A stretch of 64,000 bases of DNA from Niabella sp. (GTDB lineage: Bacteria > Bacteroidota > Bacteroidia > Chitinophagales > Chitinophagaceae): contig NZ_JASLGT010000024.1 of NCBI RefSeq assembly GCF_030150205.1, forward strand, positions 372,001 to 436,000. The letters are read 5' to 3'. The notes beneath the pieces are model-generated. The model saw nothing but the letters and a program-made list of their open reading frames with translations. It ran no database searches and was not told the origin of the DNA. This document shows, one piece after another, positions 26,924-36,786 of this stretch (position 1 is the stretch's first letter; each line of letters begins with the position of its first letter). Position numbers and translations under genes: made by a program.

Positions 26924-28349
26924 GCAGATTTTAAAAACAGCGATACTGGGGTTGCTCTGGATACCGGTGACCAGCTTTTGTCAGTCGGGAACTGATAACG
27001 ACAAAATAGCGGCATCACAAGCCGATGCTTCACCGCTTTATTTTGATGCCACAGCGGCTGGTGTGCCTGCAGTGGATCCGGGACGTTTTCACAATGAGCA
27101 GGAATGCCAGGTACGTGCGGGTCTTCCGGATTTTTTTGAAAAAATAAAACAGGGAAAAGAAATCGTAGTGGCGTTTATCGGTGGCAGCATTACCCAGGCC
27201 AATCTTTGCTACCGGTTGCAGACGGCCCGGTACCTGGAACAGTTATATCCATCGGCCCGGTTTAAATGGATCAATGCCGGCGTGTCCGGCACCGGAACAG
27301 ACCTGGGCGCATTCCGGATCAAAGAACAGGTATTGCAACATAAACCCGACCTGATCTTTATTGAGTTTGCTGTAAACGGGGCTTACCCCGATGCCATGGA
27401 GGGCATGATTCGGCAAACCATAAAAGCAGATCCGTCAACAGATATCTGCTTGTTATACACGATACAAAATGGGCAGACAGCGTTCTACCAAAAAAATGAA
27501 CTGCCCCCAAATATCCAGGGACTGGAGCGGGTTGCGGCCCATTATGGATTACCTGCTATTCATTTGGGTATGGAAGCAGCCAGCATGGAAGCTGCGGGAA
27601 AACTGATCTGGAAGGGAAGCCCGGGCGCCAATCCGGGTAAGATTCTATTCTCAGAAGATGGCATTCATCCGGCCACAGCAGGAGGAAACCTGTATGCCGC
27701 AGCCATTGCAAGGGCGTTTCAAAAAATGAAAAAGCCTGTTCAGGTAAAAAAGAAACAACTCCCGCCACCGGTGATTACGGCTGCCTGGGATGAAGCCACA
27801 ATGGTTCAGCCTTCTGTTGTGGCCGAAGCAGCCAATGGCTGGTTGTCCCATTCAACGGAGCAGGACCCGGCATTAAGAAAATTCAATCCCTGGTTTGCAA
27901 CGGTTTTTACGGCCGATAAACCCGGCGCGGCTTTCCGGTTTCGTTTCAGGGGTGATCTGTTTGGCATCTTTGATATTGGCGGCCCGGAAGTGGGACAACT
28001 GGAGTTTATGGTGGATGGCAAACCCATAAAGCTGAGCAGGAGTAAGCAAGGTAGTTTTATTTATTACCAGGCGAACGATACGGCATCAGAAAATGTGCTG
28101 AACCGCTTCAACGCCTATTGTAATAACCGCTACCGCGGGCAGTTTGATGTGGTTAAACTGGAGCCTGGGGTACATGAGGTAACCGTTACCGTTTCTTCAA
28201 AGAAAGCAGATAAGCTGCAGATCCTTCCGGAAGATAAGCGGGAGGATCTGCAACAACATCCGGAGAAATACGACCGGTCGGTCATTTACCAGGGACGGAT
28301 CTTAATAAGAGGAAAAATAGTTAAAGAAACCGGCACTTATCAACAATAA
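26916..28349 (+). CDS. Secreted SGNH/GDSL-type hydrolase, probable carbohydrate esterase
   Basis: Protein of 477 residues from the ATG at 26916, inside the end of the previous gene; another ATG two codons earlier is equally possible. Signal peptide about 1-22. The SGNH blocks are visible: GGSIT with the nucleophilic Ser, a Gly in NAGVSGTGTD, Asn in FAVNGA, and the DGIHP block with the catalytic Asp and His. Residues about 310-430 form an added beta domain (FRFRFRGDLFGIFDIGG). Likely removes acetyl or other acyl groups from the glycan so that the hydrolases of the locus can act. Confidence 0.82.
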   Translation: MNKQILKTAILGLLWIPVTSFCQSGTDNDKIAASQADASPLYFDATAAGVPAVDPGRFHNEQECQVRAGLPDFFEKIKQGKEIVVAFIGGSITQANLCYRLQTARYLEQLYPSARFKWINAGVSGTGTDLGAFRIKEQVLQHKPDLIFIEFAVNGAYPDAMEGMIRQTIKADPSTDICLLYTIQNGQTAFYQKNELPPNIQGLERVAAHYGLPAIHLGMEAASMEAAGKLIWKGSPGANPGKILFSEDGIHPATAGGNLYAAAIARAFQKMKKPVQVKKKQLPPPVITAAWDEATMVQPSVVAEAANGWLSHSTEQDPALRKFNPWFATVFTADKPGAAFRFRFRGDLFGIFDIGGPEVGQLEFMVDGKPIKLSRSKQGSFIYYQANDTASENVLNRFNAYCNNRYRGQFDVVKLEPGVHEVTVTVSSKKADKLQILPEDKREDLQQHPEKYDRSVIYQGRILIRGKIVKETGTYQQ

Positions 28350-28399
28350 CGCAATAATTATTTCTTGTAAACCCTTTTTCACCGCTAAAAACACGTCAT

Positions 28400-29491
28400 A
28401 TGATCAGACTTTCATTTATTGTATTCAGCATTCAACTCCTTTGTTCCTGGAGTTCCTGTAGTAAACAGGACCGTCCTGTTGCAAACGAACTTAAACTACA
28501 AAAAACAATGCTCACCGGCGAATGGAGTTTTACGCTGGGAGAACGTTCAACCCTGTCCCAGAGCGGCTTTCCGCCGGGCGACAGCGGCTATTATACCGAT
28601 GGTGCCGTATCTGTATTAAAACTGGGCAACCAGTACTATGGTTTTTGGGGCCGGTACCGCAATTACAGAACCGTTGCCAGCTCCCCCTTGTTGCAGGATC
28701 ATTTAAATCACCTGGATCCTGCAACGCCCGTATTCGGGGGTAACCAGCCCAATAACGGAACATCTAACGGGTTTAATGACGGTGGCATGTGGTTTATTGG
28801 TGTGCGGCAATTAAATGATGGCCGGTTGGCCGGCTTTTTCCATGCTGAAACGCACTGGTATCCTCGCAATACACAGGGCTGGTATGCCTACAAATCTATT
28901 GGCGTTGCCTATTCAAGCGATAGTGGCAGATCCTGGGGCGCGCCTTACCAGATCCTGAAGCATGAGTTAAACAAGCCCGATACACCCCGCTGGTCAGGAT
29001 TGGGAGACGGGGCGGTTATTTATAATCATTTAAACAACAAATATTATTGTTATTATACACCAGCTACCGGTGTCACCGCCCTCTGTATGGCTTCTTCAAC
29101 GGATCCCAATGGTTATGTGGGTTCCTGGAAGAAATGGTACAATAATGCATTTTCAGAACCGGGTCTGGGCGGCAAGCAAACAGCCATCGCACCGCTGAGT
29201 ATGAACCCGGGGTCAAATCCTTCTGTTCACTGGAATACCTATCTGAACAAGTTTGTGATGATCTGGCATGGGTGGGATGGCAAATTGTACATATCTGCCA
29301 GTGCCAATGCCGAAACCTGGGAAACCCCGAAGTTATTGCTGGAAGATGGTCCCAAGGCCTGGTATCCATCGATCATTGGAACCAGCAGCGTTGAAGGCGG
29401 ACAGGTGATCCAGTTATATTATGCCTATAGTTTCCGGCCGGATGGCAGAAGAACCCTGGCGTCCCGTACGATCACGTTTCAGCAATTATAA
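28400..29491 (+). CDS. Lipoprotein with sialidase-like Asp-box beta-propeller
   Basis: Lipoprotein of 363 residues; lipobox SWSSC with lipidated Cys20. The body has repeated beta-strand blocks and one clear Asp-box, SSDSGRSWG, as in sialidases and BNR-repeat proteins. Segments such as GLGDGAVIYNHLNNKYYCYYT and WNTYLNKFVMIWHGWDGKLYIS resemble five-bladed propeller glycosidase-like proteins of the GH43/DUF4185 type. The catalytic type is not clear, so it may be a binding protein or an exo-acting glycosidase held at the cell surface. It sits in the middle of the operon, 50 bp after the esterase gene. Confidence 0.6.
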   Translation: MIRLSFIVFSIQLLCSWSSCSKQDRPVANELKLQKTMLTGEWSFTLGERSTLSQSGFPPGDSGYYTDGAVSVLKLGNQYYGFWGRYRNYRTVASSPLLQDHLNHLDPATPVFGGNQPNNGTSNGFNDGGMWFIGVRQLNDGRLAGFFHAETHWYPRNTQGWYAYKSIGVAYSSDSGRSWGAPYQILKHELNKPDTPRWSGLGDGAVIYNHLNNKYYCYYTPATGVTALCMASSTDPNGYVGSWKKWYNNAFSEPGLGGKQTAIAPLSMNPGSNPSVHWNTYLNKFVMIWHGWDGKLYISASANAETWETPKLLLEDGPKAWYPSIIGTSSVEGGQVIQLYYAYSFRPDGRRTLASRTITFQQL

Positions 29492-29500
29492 AAAGAACGA

Positions 29501-31483
29501 GTGACGCAAAGATGTAACATATCACCCGGTCTGAAAAGTGGCAGCTTGTTATACGCCGCCGCTACTTTTCATATTCGCCGTATTGCCTTGATCGCCCTAC
29601 CGCAGCTGCTCCTGTTGCTTCCGGCACCGTTTACCGGGCAATGCAGTGCACAACCCCTGGTGCTCAAAAGTCCTTCAGGAGCAGTATCTGTTCGGGTAAT
29701 TAAAAATAACCAGGGGACCTTTTATTCGGTATCAAAAAATGGAGGTACGCTGATACAACCGTCGCTCCTTGGCCTTGATATTTCCGGAAAGCCGTTAATA
29801 GAAACGGCCAATCCATTGAATCTGGTTAAAACCGGTGATGTAAAAGAGACGCTCCAGTTGCTCAAAAATAATAATGCGCCCCTCCGGGTGGGCTATAAAA
29901 AATATGCGGTTCGTGTGGGACAATCGCTAATTGAATTTGCGGTTTTTGATAACGGTTGTGCCTTCCGCTATCAACTGCCTCCAGGGAAAGTACATATTAC
30001 CGGAGAGCAAACCCGCTTTGTTTTGAATGGCGATGAACGCGCTTGGTTTTTTGAGCGTACCAATAGCTGGAAGCTGAAATCCTATGCTGGTTTGTGGATG
30101 CAGACCCGGTCCGATAGTCTGGACAAAATTTCCCCCGGCGGTCCGGTGCAGGGCAAACCGGTGGTGCTGCAGTTAACGGACAAAAGCTATCTCTTTATTA
30201 CCGAAGCGGCGTTACAGGGTTATAGCGGCATGCGGTTGAGGGCAGAGCGGAATACCCTTTCGGTAGATTTTACAGAGGAAGCGGAAGGGTTCGATGTGCA
30301 GGCGGCACTCCCGTCCTTTACACCCTGGCGGGTGATCGGTCTTGCAAAAGATCTGGATGAGCTGGTGAATCATCCGGTGATTGCCTGCCTGAATCCGCCT
30401 CCCGATCCGGAATTATATAAAGAACGCAGCTATATAAGACCGGGCAGGGCCGTATGGAGCTGGATCACCAAAGACGACCGATACCTGGATCCCGGGTTTG
30501 AAAAAGAGCTGATCACCGCTGCTGCGGAACTGGGATTTGAATATACGCTGATCGATGATGGATGGGAACAAAAATGGAGCAATAAATGGCCAGTTTTAAA
30601 AGAACTGATCGATTTTGGAAAAACAAAAAAGGTGGACGTATGGGTATGGAAGGATTCCAAATTTTTAAGGGACAGCAATTACCGGAACGCGTTCCTGGAT
30701 ACCTTGCAGGAATTGGGCGTAGCGGGAATCAAGATCGATTTTATGAACAGCGAAGCCAAAGCGCTGATTGATTTTGAAATCGCATTTTTAAAAGCGGCTG
30801 CCAAAAGAAAACTGATGGTGAATTTTCACGGATGTCAGACCTCCACGGGGGAATACCGTACCTATCCGAATGAATTAACAAGGGAAGGCATCCGGGGAAT
30901 GGAACTGAACATCATGAATGAGCCGTTACCGGCAAGTCATAATGCCGCTTTGCCCTTTACCCGGTTCATAACCGGACCGGGCGATTATACCCCGGGACTG
31001 TTTTCAAAACGGGGACCTACTACTAATGCCCATCAGCTGGCATTGCTGTACCTGATGGAATCGCCGTTTCAATGCATTGCGGAAAACCCGCTTACACTTT
31101 TAAATGATCCCCGTTTTAAACCCATATTGCCATTGCTCCGGAAGCTGCCGGTTACCTGGGATGAGCGGGTGGTTTTGCCCGGAAGCCGGATCGGGGAGTT
31201 AGCCATCATCGCCAAAAGAAGCGGAAAGGACTGGTATGTGGCGGCTGTGAACGGGCAGGAGCATGCCATTACACAAACGCTGGAGCTTTCGTTTATCAGG
31301 GATCTGTCAGCATACAACGGAACGCTTATCAATGATCAGGACGATGGTTTTTCCCGTAAGGCAATACATCCGGAACAGAGGGAAAAAATCACGATCACAC
31401 TGCAACCTTCCGGCGGGATGGTGCTTTACCTGCAAGCAAAACCGGGAGTAAAAAACAGCAGAAGCTTAAAGAAGCATAAATGA
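29501..31483 (+). CDS. Glycoside hydrolase family 97, retaining (alpha-galactosidase-like) type
   Basis: Calcium-dependent (beta/alpha)8-barrel glycosidase of 660 residues, probably periplasmic. The N-terminal super-beta-sandwich domain spans about 52-300 and the barrel follows. The strand GIKIDFMNSE holds Asp413 at the place of the nucleophile of retaining GH97 enzymes. The next strand reads NFHGCQTSTG, with Gly444 where inverting SusB-type enzymes have a catalytic Glu. Glu468 in RGMELN is a candidate acid. So a retaining exo-alpha-glycosidase, most likely alpha-galactosidase, is predicted. The GTG start at 29501 gives an unusually long basic N-terminus before the signal segment (about 28-50); a later start is possible. 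The end overlaps the next gene by 4 bp. Confidence 0.88.
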   Translation: MTQRCNISPGLKSGSLLYAAATFHIRRIALIALPQLLLLLPAPFTGQCSAQPLVLKSPSGAVSVRVIKNNQGTFYSVSKNGGTLIQPSLLGLDISGKPLIETANPLNLVKTGDVKETLQLLKNNNAPLRVGYKKYAVRVGQSLIEFAVFDNGCAFRYQLPPGKVHITGEQTRFVLNGDERAWFFERTNSWKLKSYAGLWMQTRSDSLDKISPGGPVQGKPVVLQLTDKSYLFITEAALQGYSGMRLRAERNTLSVDFTEEAEGFDVQAALPSFTPWRVIGLAKDLDELVNHPVIACLNPPPDPELYKERSYIRPGRAVWSWITKDDRYLDPGFEKELITAAAELGFEYTLIDDGWEQKWSNKWPVLKELIDFGKTKKVDVWVWKDSKFLRDSNYRNAFLDTLQELGVAGIKIDFMNSEAKALIDFEIAFLKAAAKRKLMVNFHGCQTSTGEYRTYPNELTREGIRGMELNIMNEPLPASHNAALPFTRFITGPGDYTPGLFSKRGPTTNAHQLALLYLMESPFQCIAENPLTLLNDPRFKPILPLLRKLPVTWDERVVLPGSRIGELAIIAKRSGKDWYVAAVNGQEHAITQTLELSFIRDLSAYNGTLINDQDDGFSRKAIHPEQREKITITLQPSGGMVLYLQAKPGVKNSRSLKKHK

Positions 31484-34326
31484 CGAAACGGATACATATA
31501 ACTTTTTTGATCATCATCACCGGCATCTTTCCGGTTGCCGCACAAGTGAGGCTGAGTGGTAACCAGATCCTGGTGCGTTCCGGTGGAAAGACCTATCCGT
31601 TTTTACCTGAATTTACGGTCTTGTACAGCGAAACGGATCCGGTACTGGCCCTTAAGCCCGCCGGGATTGATAAGGTGCCTTATAATGTGCCCACCTGGAA
31701 AACGGAGGCTTCAAAAGCCGATTACCGGCAACAACGCGTTAATGAATCCGTTGCCGGAGATGGGTTTGATGACAAGATCCTGCGCGGCAAAAAAGAGGAA
31801 AGAACGGCCAATATTTATCATGCTGGCCGGTCCTTAACCATAAAAGCAGACAGGATCCGGGAAAAGGGAGATACGGTATATTTTCATTTTGCAGACCAGG
31901 AAGGGTTTTCATTGCAGGCCTGGCTGGTGAAGCATGCAGCACCCTATCCTTCTGTTGGATTTTTACTGACCCCCAAAAAAGACGGGTATTACAGTGTTGG
32001 ATATACCGGAGCTCCCTCCTTTGCAAAACAGCATTCCAAAGAGTCCTGGCAGCCGCTGATCTGGACAGAGAAGCGTACCCCGGACCAACCCTATCTTACG
32101 CCGGCGTTTATGGCCACCGAACCTACAACCTTGGTAAATGACGGCGTAAATTCACTGGGTGTGTTGGCTCATCCGCGGTATCTTCCTTTTCAACCATTGC
32201 CATTACTGGACAACAGCCAGTTTGGAATCGCGCTGTTAAACCCCAAAGGACAATTGCAGCCCCAGGTTTTTGCACCCCTGCCCGGCGGATTGCATTCTTT
32301 TATGAAGGCAGGGACTTCATTTAGTTTTTCTTTTTATCTTTTGGTTATCCCGCACACGATCACGGATACCTATGAGGAGATCGCCAGGAATATTTTCGGA
32401 TTCCGGGATTACCGCACCAATGCAACCGTATCGATGAATACAACGCTGGACAATCTTATCGACTACGCCAAAACGCACTATGCCTGGTTTGTAGACAGCC
32501 TGAAGGGATTTGCCTATTCAACCGATGTTCCGGGTGCGGTAAAAAATGTATCCAGTCTCAATCCGCTGGAACTGGCCATCATAAGAGATGATAAGGAACT
32601 GTTTGAAAAACGGGCGTATCCATTGATGGAATTCATGCTATCGCGTGAGAAATTTTTATTCAGTCTGGATAGTACACAAAAGATACAATCCCCCTCCCGT
32701 AAACTCAAAGGACCCATTGCCCCGCTATCCGAGTTGGGGGTACTGCACAGTGTATTTCCCGGGAATGATGATTTATATACCACGCTGGCAAAAAAGGAAT
32801 TTACAAAAACAAGGGTGCGCAACCTGGATGTGGAAGAAAAAGGGGCCAACTGGATCAATGCCCTGTTCCTGTTTAAAATGACCGGAGATACGGCCTATCT
32901 AAATATGAGCCGGAAAATGGCGGATGACTACCTGGAAAAACGGGTAGAGAAACGCATGGAGGCTTTTGGGGATCCGATGATCAGCACGCATTTTTTCTGG
33001 CCTACATTCACCAATAACTGGTCGGCCTTGTTGGAACTGTACGAACTGACTAGAGAGGAACGTTATTTAAAAGCGGCGCATGACGGTGCCCGGCATTATG
33101 CTTTGTTTACCTGGATGGCACCGGCGATGCCCGATAGCTTAATCACGGTAAACAAAGGAGGCAAGGCGCCGATGTACTGGTACCTGAAATCGAAAGGACA
33201 TCAGCAAATGTATTATCCGGAAGAAAAAGTTCCGGCCTGGCGGGTATCGGAAGTGGGGCTTACGCCTGAGTCTTCAGGAACCGCAGCCGGGCATCGCGGA
33301 ATCTTTATGTCAACCTTTGCACCCTGGATGCTGCGCATCGGGTATTATACAAAAGACGATTTCCTGATCCAGATAGCAAAAGCGGCGCTGGTGGGGCGTT
33401 CCGCCAGCTTTCCCGGGTATCATATGAATACGGAGCGGACTACTGCTTATGAAAAGCCGGACTTTCCGTTGCATGAACATAAGGAGCAAAGCGTAAACTC
33501 TTTTCATTACAACCATATTCTTCCGATGGCCTCTTTTTTTATGGATTACCTGGTTTCGGATGCTTATGTTAAAAGCGGCGGAAAGATCAGCTTTCCCAGT
33601 GATTACATCGAAGGGTATGCCTATTTGCAGAATAAATTTTACGGGCACAAAAAGGGGCGTTTTATGAGTTCGGACCAGGTGCAGCTCTGGATGCCGGCAC
33701 GCTTGTTAAGGATTGGCGATATCGGGTTAAATTATATTGCTGCGCGAAAAGCGGATTCTTTGTTTATTGCCTTTGCCAATCAATCCGCACAGCCCATTCA
33801 AACAACGGTTATGGTAAACCCTGCCTGGGCTAGGTTTGCTCCGAATGCAGCATTGATAGTATATGGTAAAGAAAAGAACCGGCAATTATTAAACGATAGC
33901 AGTTTCACGGTAACGGTTCCCGCCAATGGTCAGACTGCTGTTGTATTGAAGGGCGCGGAGCTTCAATCAACATTCCAGGACCGGTTACTAAAACAGGTCC
34001 CGGATAAAAGCCGCGATTATCTTTCCATACCTGAGGGTCATACAAAAGCAATGTTGTTTAAACTGGGAGGCTATGGCCGCCGGTTGTTTGTTTACCTGGA
34101 AGACGATGATAATAAATGGAGCCATGTCCAGCTTCAGTATCGCGTAGGAAAATCAAAACCGATAACAGTTAACAAAGCCTGGTATCCATTTGAATTTACA
34201 GTAACGGCGGATCTTCAGCAACCCATCGTGTTTTCGTTGGTGCTGACGGATGTGGATGGGAAGGCCGTTCATACAAGGGAATATGAACTGGGAATAAATG
34301 ACAATATCAATCAACGTGAAAAATAG
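31480..34326 (+). CDS. Secreted alpha/alpha-toroid protein, paralogue 3
   Basis: Protein of 948 residues, start ATG overlapping the previous stop (ATGA). Signal peptide about 1-21 (ending PVAAQ). A beta-rich region (about 22-330) precedes a helical toroid (LFLFKMTGDTAYLNMSRKMADDYLEK, LLELYELTREERYLKAAHDGARHY). The shared motifs appear as WRVSEVGLTPE, FHYNHILPMASFFMDYLVSDAY and KISFP, aligning with those of the products at 20897 and 23516. An ending beta domain carries about 200 residues. Sequence divergence from the other two is large enough to suggest different linkages in one substrate. Enzymatic class not established. Confidence 0.65.
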   Translation: MTKRIHITFLIIITGIFPVAAQVRLSGNQILVRSGGKTYPFLPEFTVLYSETDPVLALKPAGIDKVPYNVPTWKTEASKADYRQQRVNESVAGDGFDDKILRGKKEERTANIYHAGRSLTIKADRIREKGDTVYFHFADQEGFSLQAWLVKHAAPYPSVGFLLTPKKDGYYSVGYTGAPSFAKQHSKESWQPLIWTEKRTPDQPYLTPAFMATEPTTLVNDGVNSLGVLAHPRYLPFQPLPLLDNSQFGIALLNPKGQLQPQVFAPLPGGLHSFMKAGTSFSFSFYLLVIPHTITDTYEEIARNIFGFRDYRTNATVSMNTTLDNLIDYAKTHYAWFVDSLKGFAYSTDVPGAVKNVSSLNPLELAIIRDDKELFEKRAYPLMEFMLSREKFLFSLDSTQKIQSPSRKLKGPIAPLSELGVLHSVFPGNDDLYTTLAKKEFTKTRVRNLDVEEKGANWINALFLFKMTGDTAYLNMSRKMADDYLEKRVEKRMEAFGDPMISTHFFWPTFTNNWSALLELYELTREERYLKAAHDGARHYALFTWMAPAMPDSLITVNKGGKAPMYWYLKSKGHQQMYYPEEKVPAWRVSEVGLTPESSGTAAGHRGIFMSTFAPWMLRIGYYTKDDFLIQIAKAALVGRSASFPGYHMNTERTTAYEKPDFPLHEHKEQSVNSFHYNHILPMASFFMDYLVSDAYVKSGGKISFPSDYIEGYAYLQNKFYGHKKGRFMSSDQVQLWMPARLLRIGDIGLNYIAARKADSLFIAFANQSAQPIQTTVMVNPAWARFAPNAALIVYGKEKNRQLLNDSSFTVTVPANGQTAVVLKGAELQSTFQDRLLKQVPDKSRDYLSIPEGHTKAMLFKLGGYGRRLFVYLEDDDNKWSHVQLQYRVGKSKPITVNKAWYPFEFTVTADLQQPIVFSLVLTDVDGKAVHTREYELGINDNINQREK

Positions 34327-34331
34327 ATAGC

Positions 34332-36617
34332 ATGATCATTAAAGACGCAGAAACGAAACGGGATCTTAAAAAAGAGATTATTGAAAAAGATCTGGTGATT
34401 GTAGGAGGCGGTATGTCGGGCGTATGCGGGGCGATAACGGCGGCCCGGCAGGGATTGGAAGTGCTGCTGGTACAGGACCGCCCGGTATTGGGAGGCAATG
34501 CATCCAGCGAAGTGCGGCTGTGGATCCTGGGGGCTACTTCACATATGGGCAATAACAACCGGTGGAGCCGGGAAGGCGGACTGATCGATGAAATACTGGT
34601 AGAAAATACGTATCGGAATCCGGAAGGCAACCCTGTTATTCTTGATATGATCCTGCTGGATAAAGTAAAGCAGGAACCGAATATTACATTGCTGTTGAAT
34701 ACCGCCGTGTATGATGTGATCAAAGCCGATGTAGATCGTATCTCCGGGCTAAAGGCTTTTTGCAGTCAGAACGCCACCGAATATGAATTAAAAGCGCCCC
34801 TGTTTTGCGATGCCTCTGGTGATGGAATTGTGGGCTTTCTTTCAGGCGCGGCATTCCGTATGGGTGCAGAAACCCGGGAGGAGTTCCATGAGCAGATGGC
34901 TCCGGATATCAGTTACGGGGAGTTGCTGGGGCATTCGCTCTATTTTTATACAAAGGATACCGGTAAGCCGGTAACATTCCACGCGCCTTCCTTTGCAATG
35001 GACGTACAAAAAGAAATTCCGCGGTATAAAAGTTTCAATGCAAAAGAGCATGGCTGTAAACTCTGGTGGGTGGAGCACGGCGGAAGGTTAGATACGGTGC
35101 ATGATACGGAGCAGATCAAATGGGAACTGTGGAAGGTGATCTATGGTGTGTGGGATTATATTAAAAATTCGGGGGAGTTCCCGGAAGCGGCAACCTATAC
35201 GCTGGAATGGGTGGGCATGATCCCGGGCAAACGGGAAAGCCGCCGGTTTGAAGGGGACTATATCTTATCTCAAAAAGATTTGATTGAACAACGAACCCAT
35301 CCGGACGCAGTGGCTTACGGTGGATGGTCGATTGACCTGCATCCGGCGGACGGCGTATTCAGTGAGCGTTCTCCCTGCAACCAATGGCATAGCAAAGGGC
35401 TTTTCCAGATCCCGTACCGATGCCTTTACAGCAGGAATATAAAGAACCTCTTTTTGGCCGGACGCATCATCAGCGTCAGTCATGTGGCTTTTGGCGCTAC
35501 CCGCGTAATGGCTACCAGCGCGTATACGGGTCAGGCGGTAGCGGTGGCTGCGGCACTTTGCAAAAGATATGGGAAAGACCCTCGGGAACTGCTGGAGGCT
35601 GCGTATATGGCAACACTTCAAAAGGAGCTGATGAAGACCGGTCAGTACATTCCCGGCAACACCTTGCGGGATGAAGAAGACCTGGCACGCAGCAGTACTA
35701 TTACAGCGAGCTCTTCCCTGAACTTTACGGGGTTTGATCAGGGGCAGTTGTTGTATAAGCCACTGCATATATCGGCGGCGCAACTGGTACCGGTGGCTAC
35801 AGGGGTACTGCCGGTGTTTCGCCTTCCGGTAAAGGCCACCCGGGCTACCGAACTGATCGTGGAAATCCGCTTCAGCAGTCGGACTGGCGGGTTTACACCA
35901 GACCAGGTACTGGTACGGAAAACCATTTCCTTAGATGAAGGAGTATCGATCATTGAAGTAGATCCCGGTTTAAAAGTGGACCAACCGCAATACCTGTTTC
36001 TTTGTTTTTTGAAAAATGAGGATGTGGAAATTGCCTGTTCTGCTCAGCGGGTAACAGGGTTGGTGTCTGTTTTTAACGGGGTCAACAAAGCGGTATCTAA
36101 TAACGGAAAGCAACAGGCTCCGGAAGGATCGGGAGTGGATACCTTTGAGTTCTGGTGCCCGCAGCGCCGGCCGGAGGGACAGAACCTGGCGCTTCATTTT
36201 TTGGAACCGGTATTTACAGCAGGAACAGACAACCTCATCAATGGCATTGACCGTCCAACCGATCAGCCCAATGCCTGGATCTCGGATCCTGCCGATGCGC
36301 ATCCGTCTGTATCTCTTGACTGGAGCCAGCCGCAACAGATCCGGAAGATCCACCTGGCATTTGATACCGACTTTGATCATGCGATGGAATCGGTACTGAT
36401 GACGCATCCGGAAACGACGATGCCGTTTTGCGTGCAGGATTACCGGGTGGAAGATGAGTGGGGTAACCTGCTGTATCAAAAAGAGGGTAACTTTCAAACG
36501 CGGAATATAATTGTACTGGAACAACCGGTTGTTACAAAACAACTGGTCATCCGGATGAAACATCCTTCGGCAGATGTTCCGGCAGCATTGTTCTCCGTTA
36601 GATGTTATGCAGAATAA
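34332..36617 (+). CDS. FAD-dependent oxidoreductase (FAD_oxidored type) with C-terminal discoidin-like domain
   Basis: Protein of 761 residues without a visible signal peptide, so probably cytoplasmic. The N-terminal Rossmann motif VIVGGGMSGVCGAI with DRPVLGGNASSEVR after it is characteristic of the FAD_oxidored (PF12831-type) family. The FAD-binding part runs to about residue 440 and includes the late NLFLAGRIISVSHVAFGATR segment. Residues about 450-761 are beta-rich and end in a galactose-binding/F5-8C-like module (VSLDWSQPQQIRKIHLAFDTD). Members of this family in sugar loci are largely uncharacterised; oxidation of an imported sugar or sugar acid is inferred. The gene is 5 bp after paralogue 3. 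Confidence 0.8.
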   Translation: MIIKDAETKRDLKKEIIEKDLVIVGGGMSGVCGAITAARQGLEVLLVQDRPVLGGNASSEVRLWILGATSHMGNNNRWSREGGLIDEILVENTYRNPEGNPVILDMILLDKVKQEPNITLLLNTAVYDVIKADVDRISGLKAFCSQNATEYELKAPLFCDASGDGIVGFLSGAAFRMGAETREEFHEQMAPDISYGELLGHSLYFYTKDTGKPVTFHAPSFAMDVQKEIPRYKSFNAKEHGCKLWWVEHGGRLDTVHDTEQIKWELWKVIYGVWDYIKNSGEFPEAATYTLEWVGMIPGKRESRRFEGDYILSQKDLIEQRTHPDAVAYGGWSIDLHPADGVFSERSPCNQWHSKGLFQIPYRCLYSRNIKNLFLAGRIISVSHVAFGATRVMATSAYTGQAVAVAAALCKRYGKDPRELLEAAYMATLQKELMKTGQYIPGNTLRDEEDLARSSTITASSSLNFTGFDQGQLLYKPLHISAAQLVPVATGVLPVFRLPVKATRATELIVEIRFSSRTGGFTPDQVLVRKTISLDEGVSIIEVDPGLKVDQPQYLFLCFLKNEDVEIACSAQRVTGLVSVFNGVNKAVSNNGKQQAPEGSGVDTFEFWCPQRRPEGQNLALHFLEPVFTAGTDNLINGIDRPTDQPNAWISDPADAHPSVSLDWSQPQQIRKIHLAFDTDFDHAMESVLMTHPETTMPFCVQDYRVEDEWGNLLYQKEGNFQTRNIIVLEQPVVTKQLVIRMKHPSADVPAALFSVRCYAE

Positions 36618-36671
36618 GAAACGGACCAGCGGCAGCGGCGCACATAGCAGCACTGCAGTTGAAGTGTGCGA

Positions 36672-36687
36672 TCCCGCTGTGGCGGGA
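36672..36687. repeat. Small inverted repeat in the oxidoreductase-symporter gap
   Basis: TCCCGC and GCGGGA flank a TGTG loop inside the 169-bp gap. It resembles short GC-rich intergenic hairpins of this group of bacteria and may modulate transcription between the two genes. No T tract follows. Confidence 0.4.
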
Positions 36688-36786
36688 CAGGCTCAGACAA
36701 TGTATCATAGTAGTGTCCCGAAAACTTTTCAGGACTGGGCGCATAAAAATAAAATAATCATGATTGCTAAAAAATAATCTTACAGC

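Noticed and set aside
36574..36777. Short plus-strand frame spanning the end of the FAD oxidoreductase gene and the gap before the symporter
   Set aside because: Out of frame with the oxidoreductase, low-complexity composition, and it ends at the start of the symporter without any domain.
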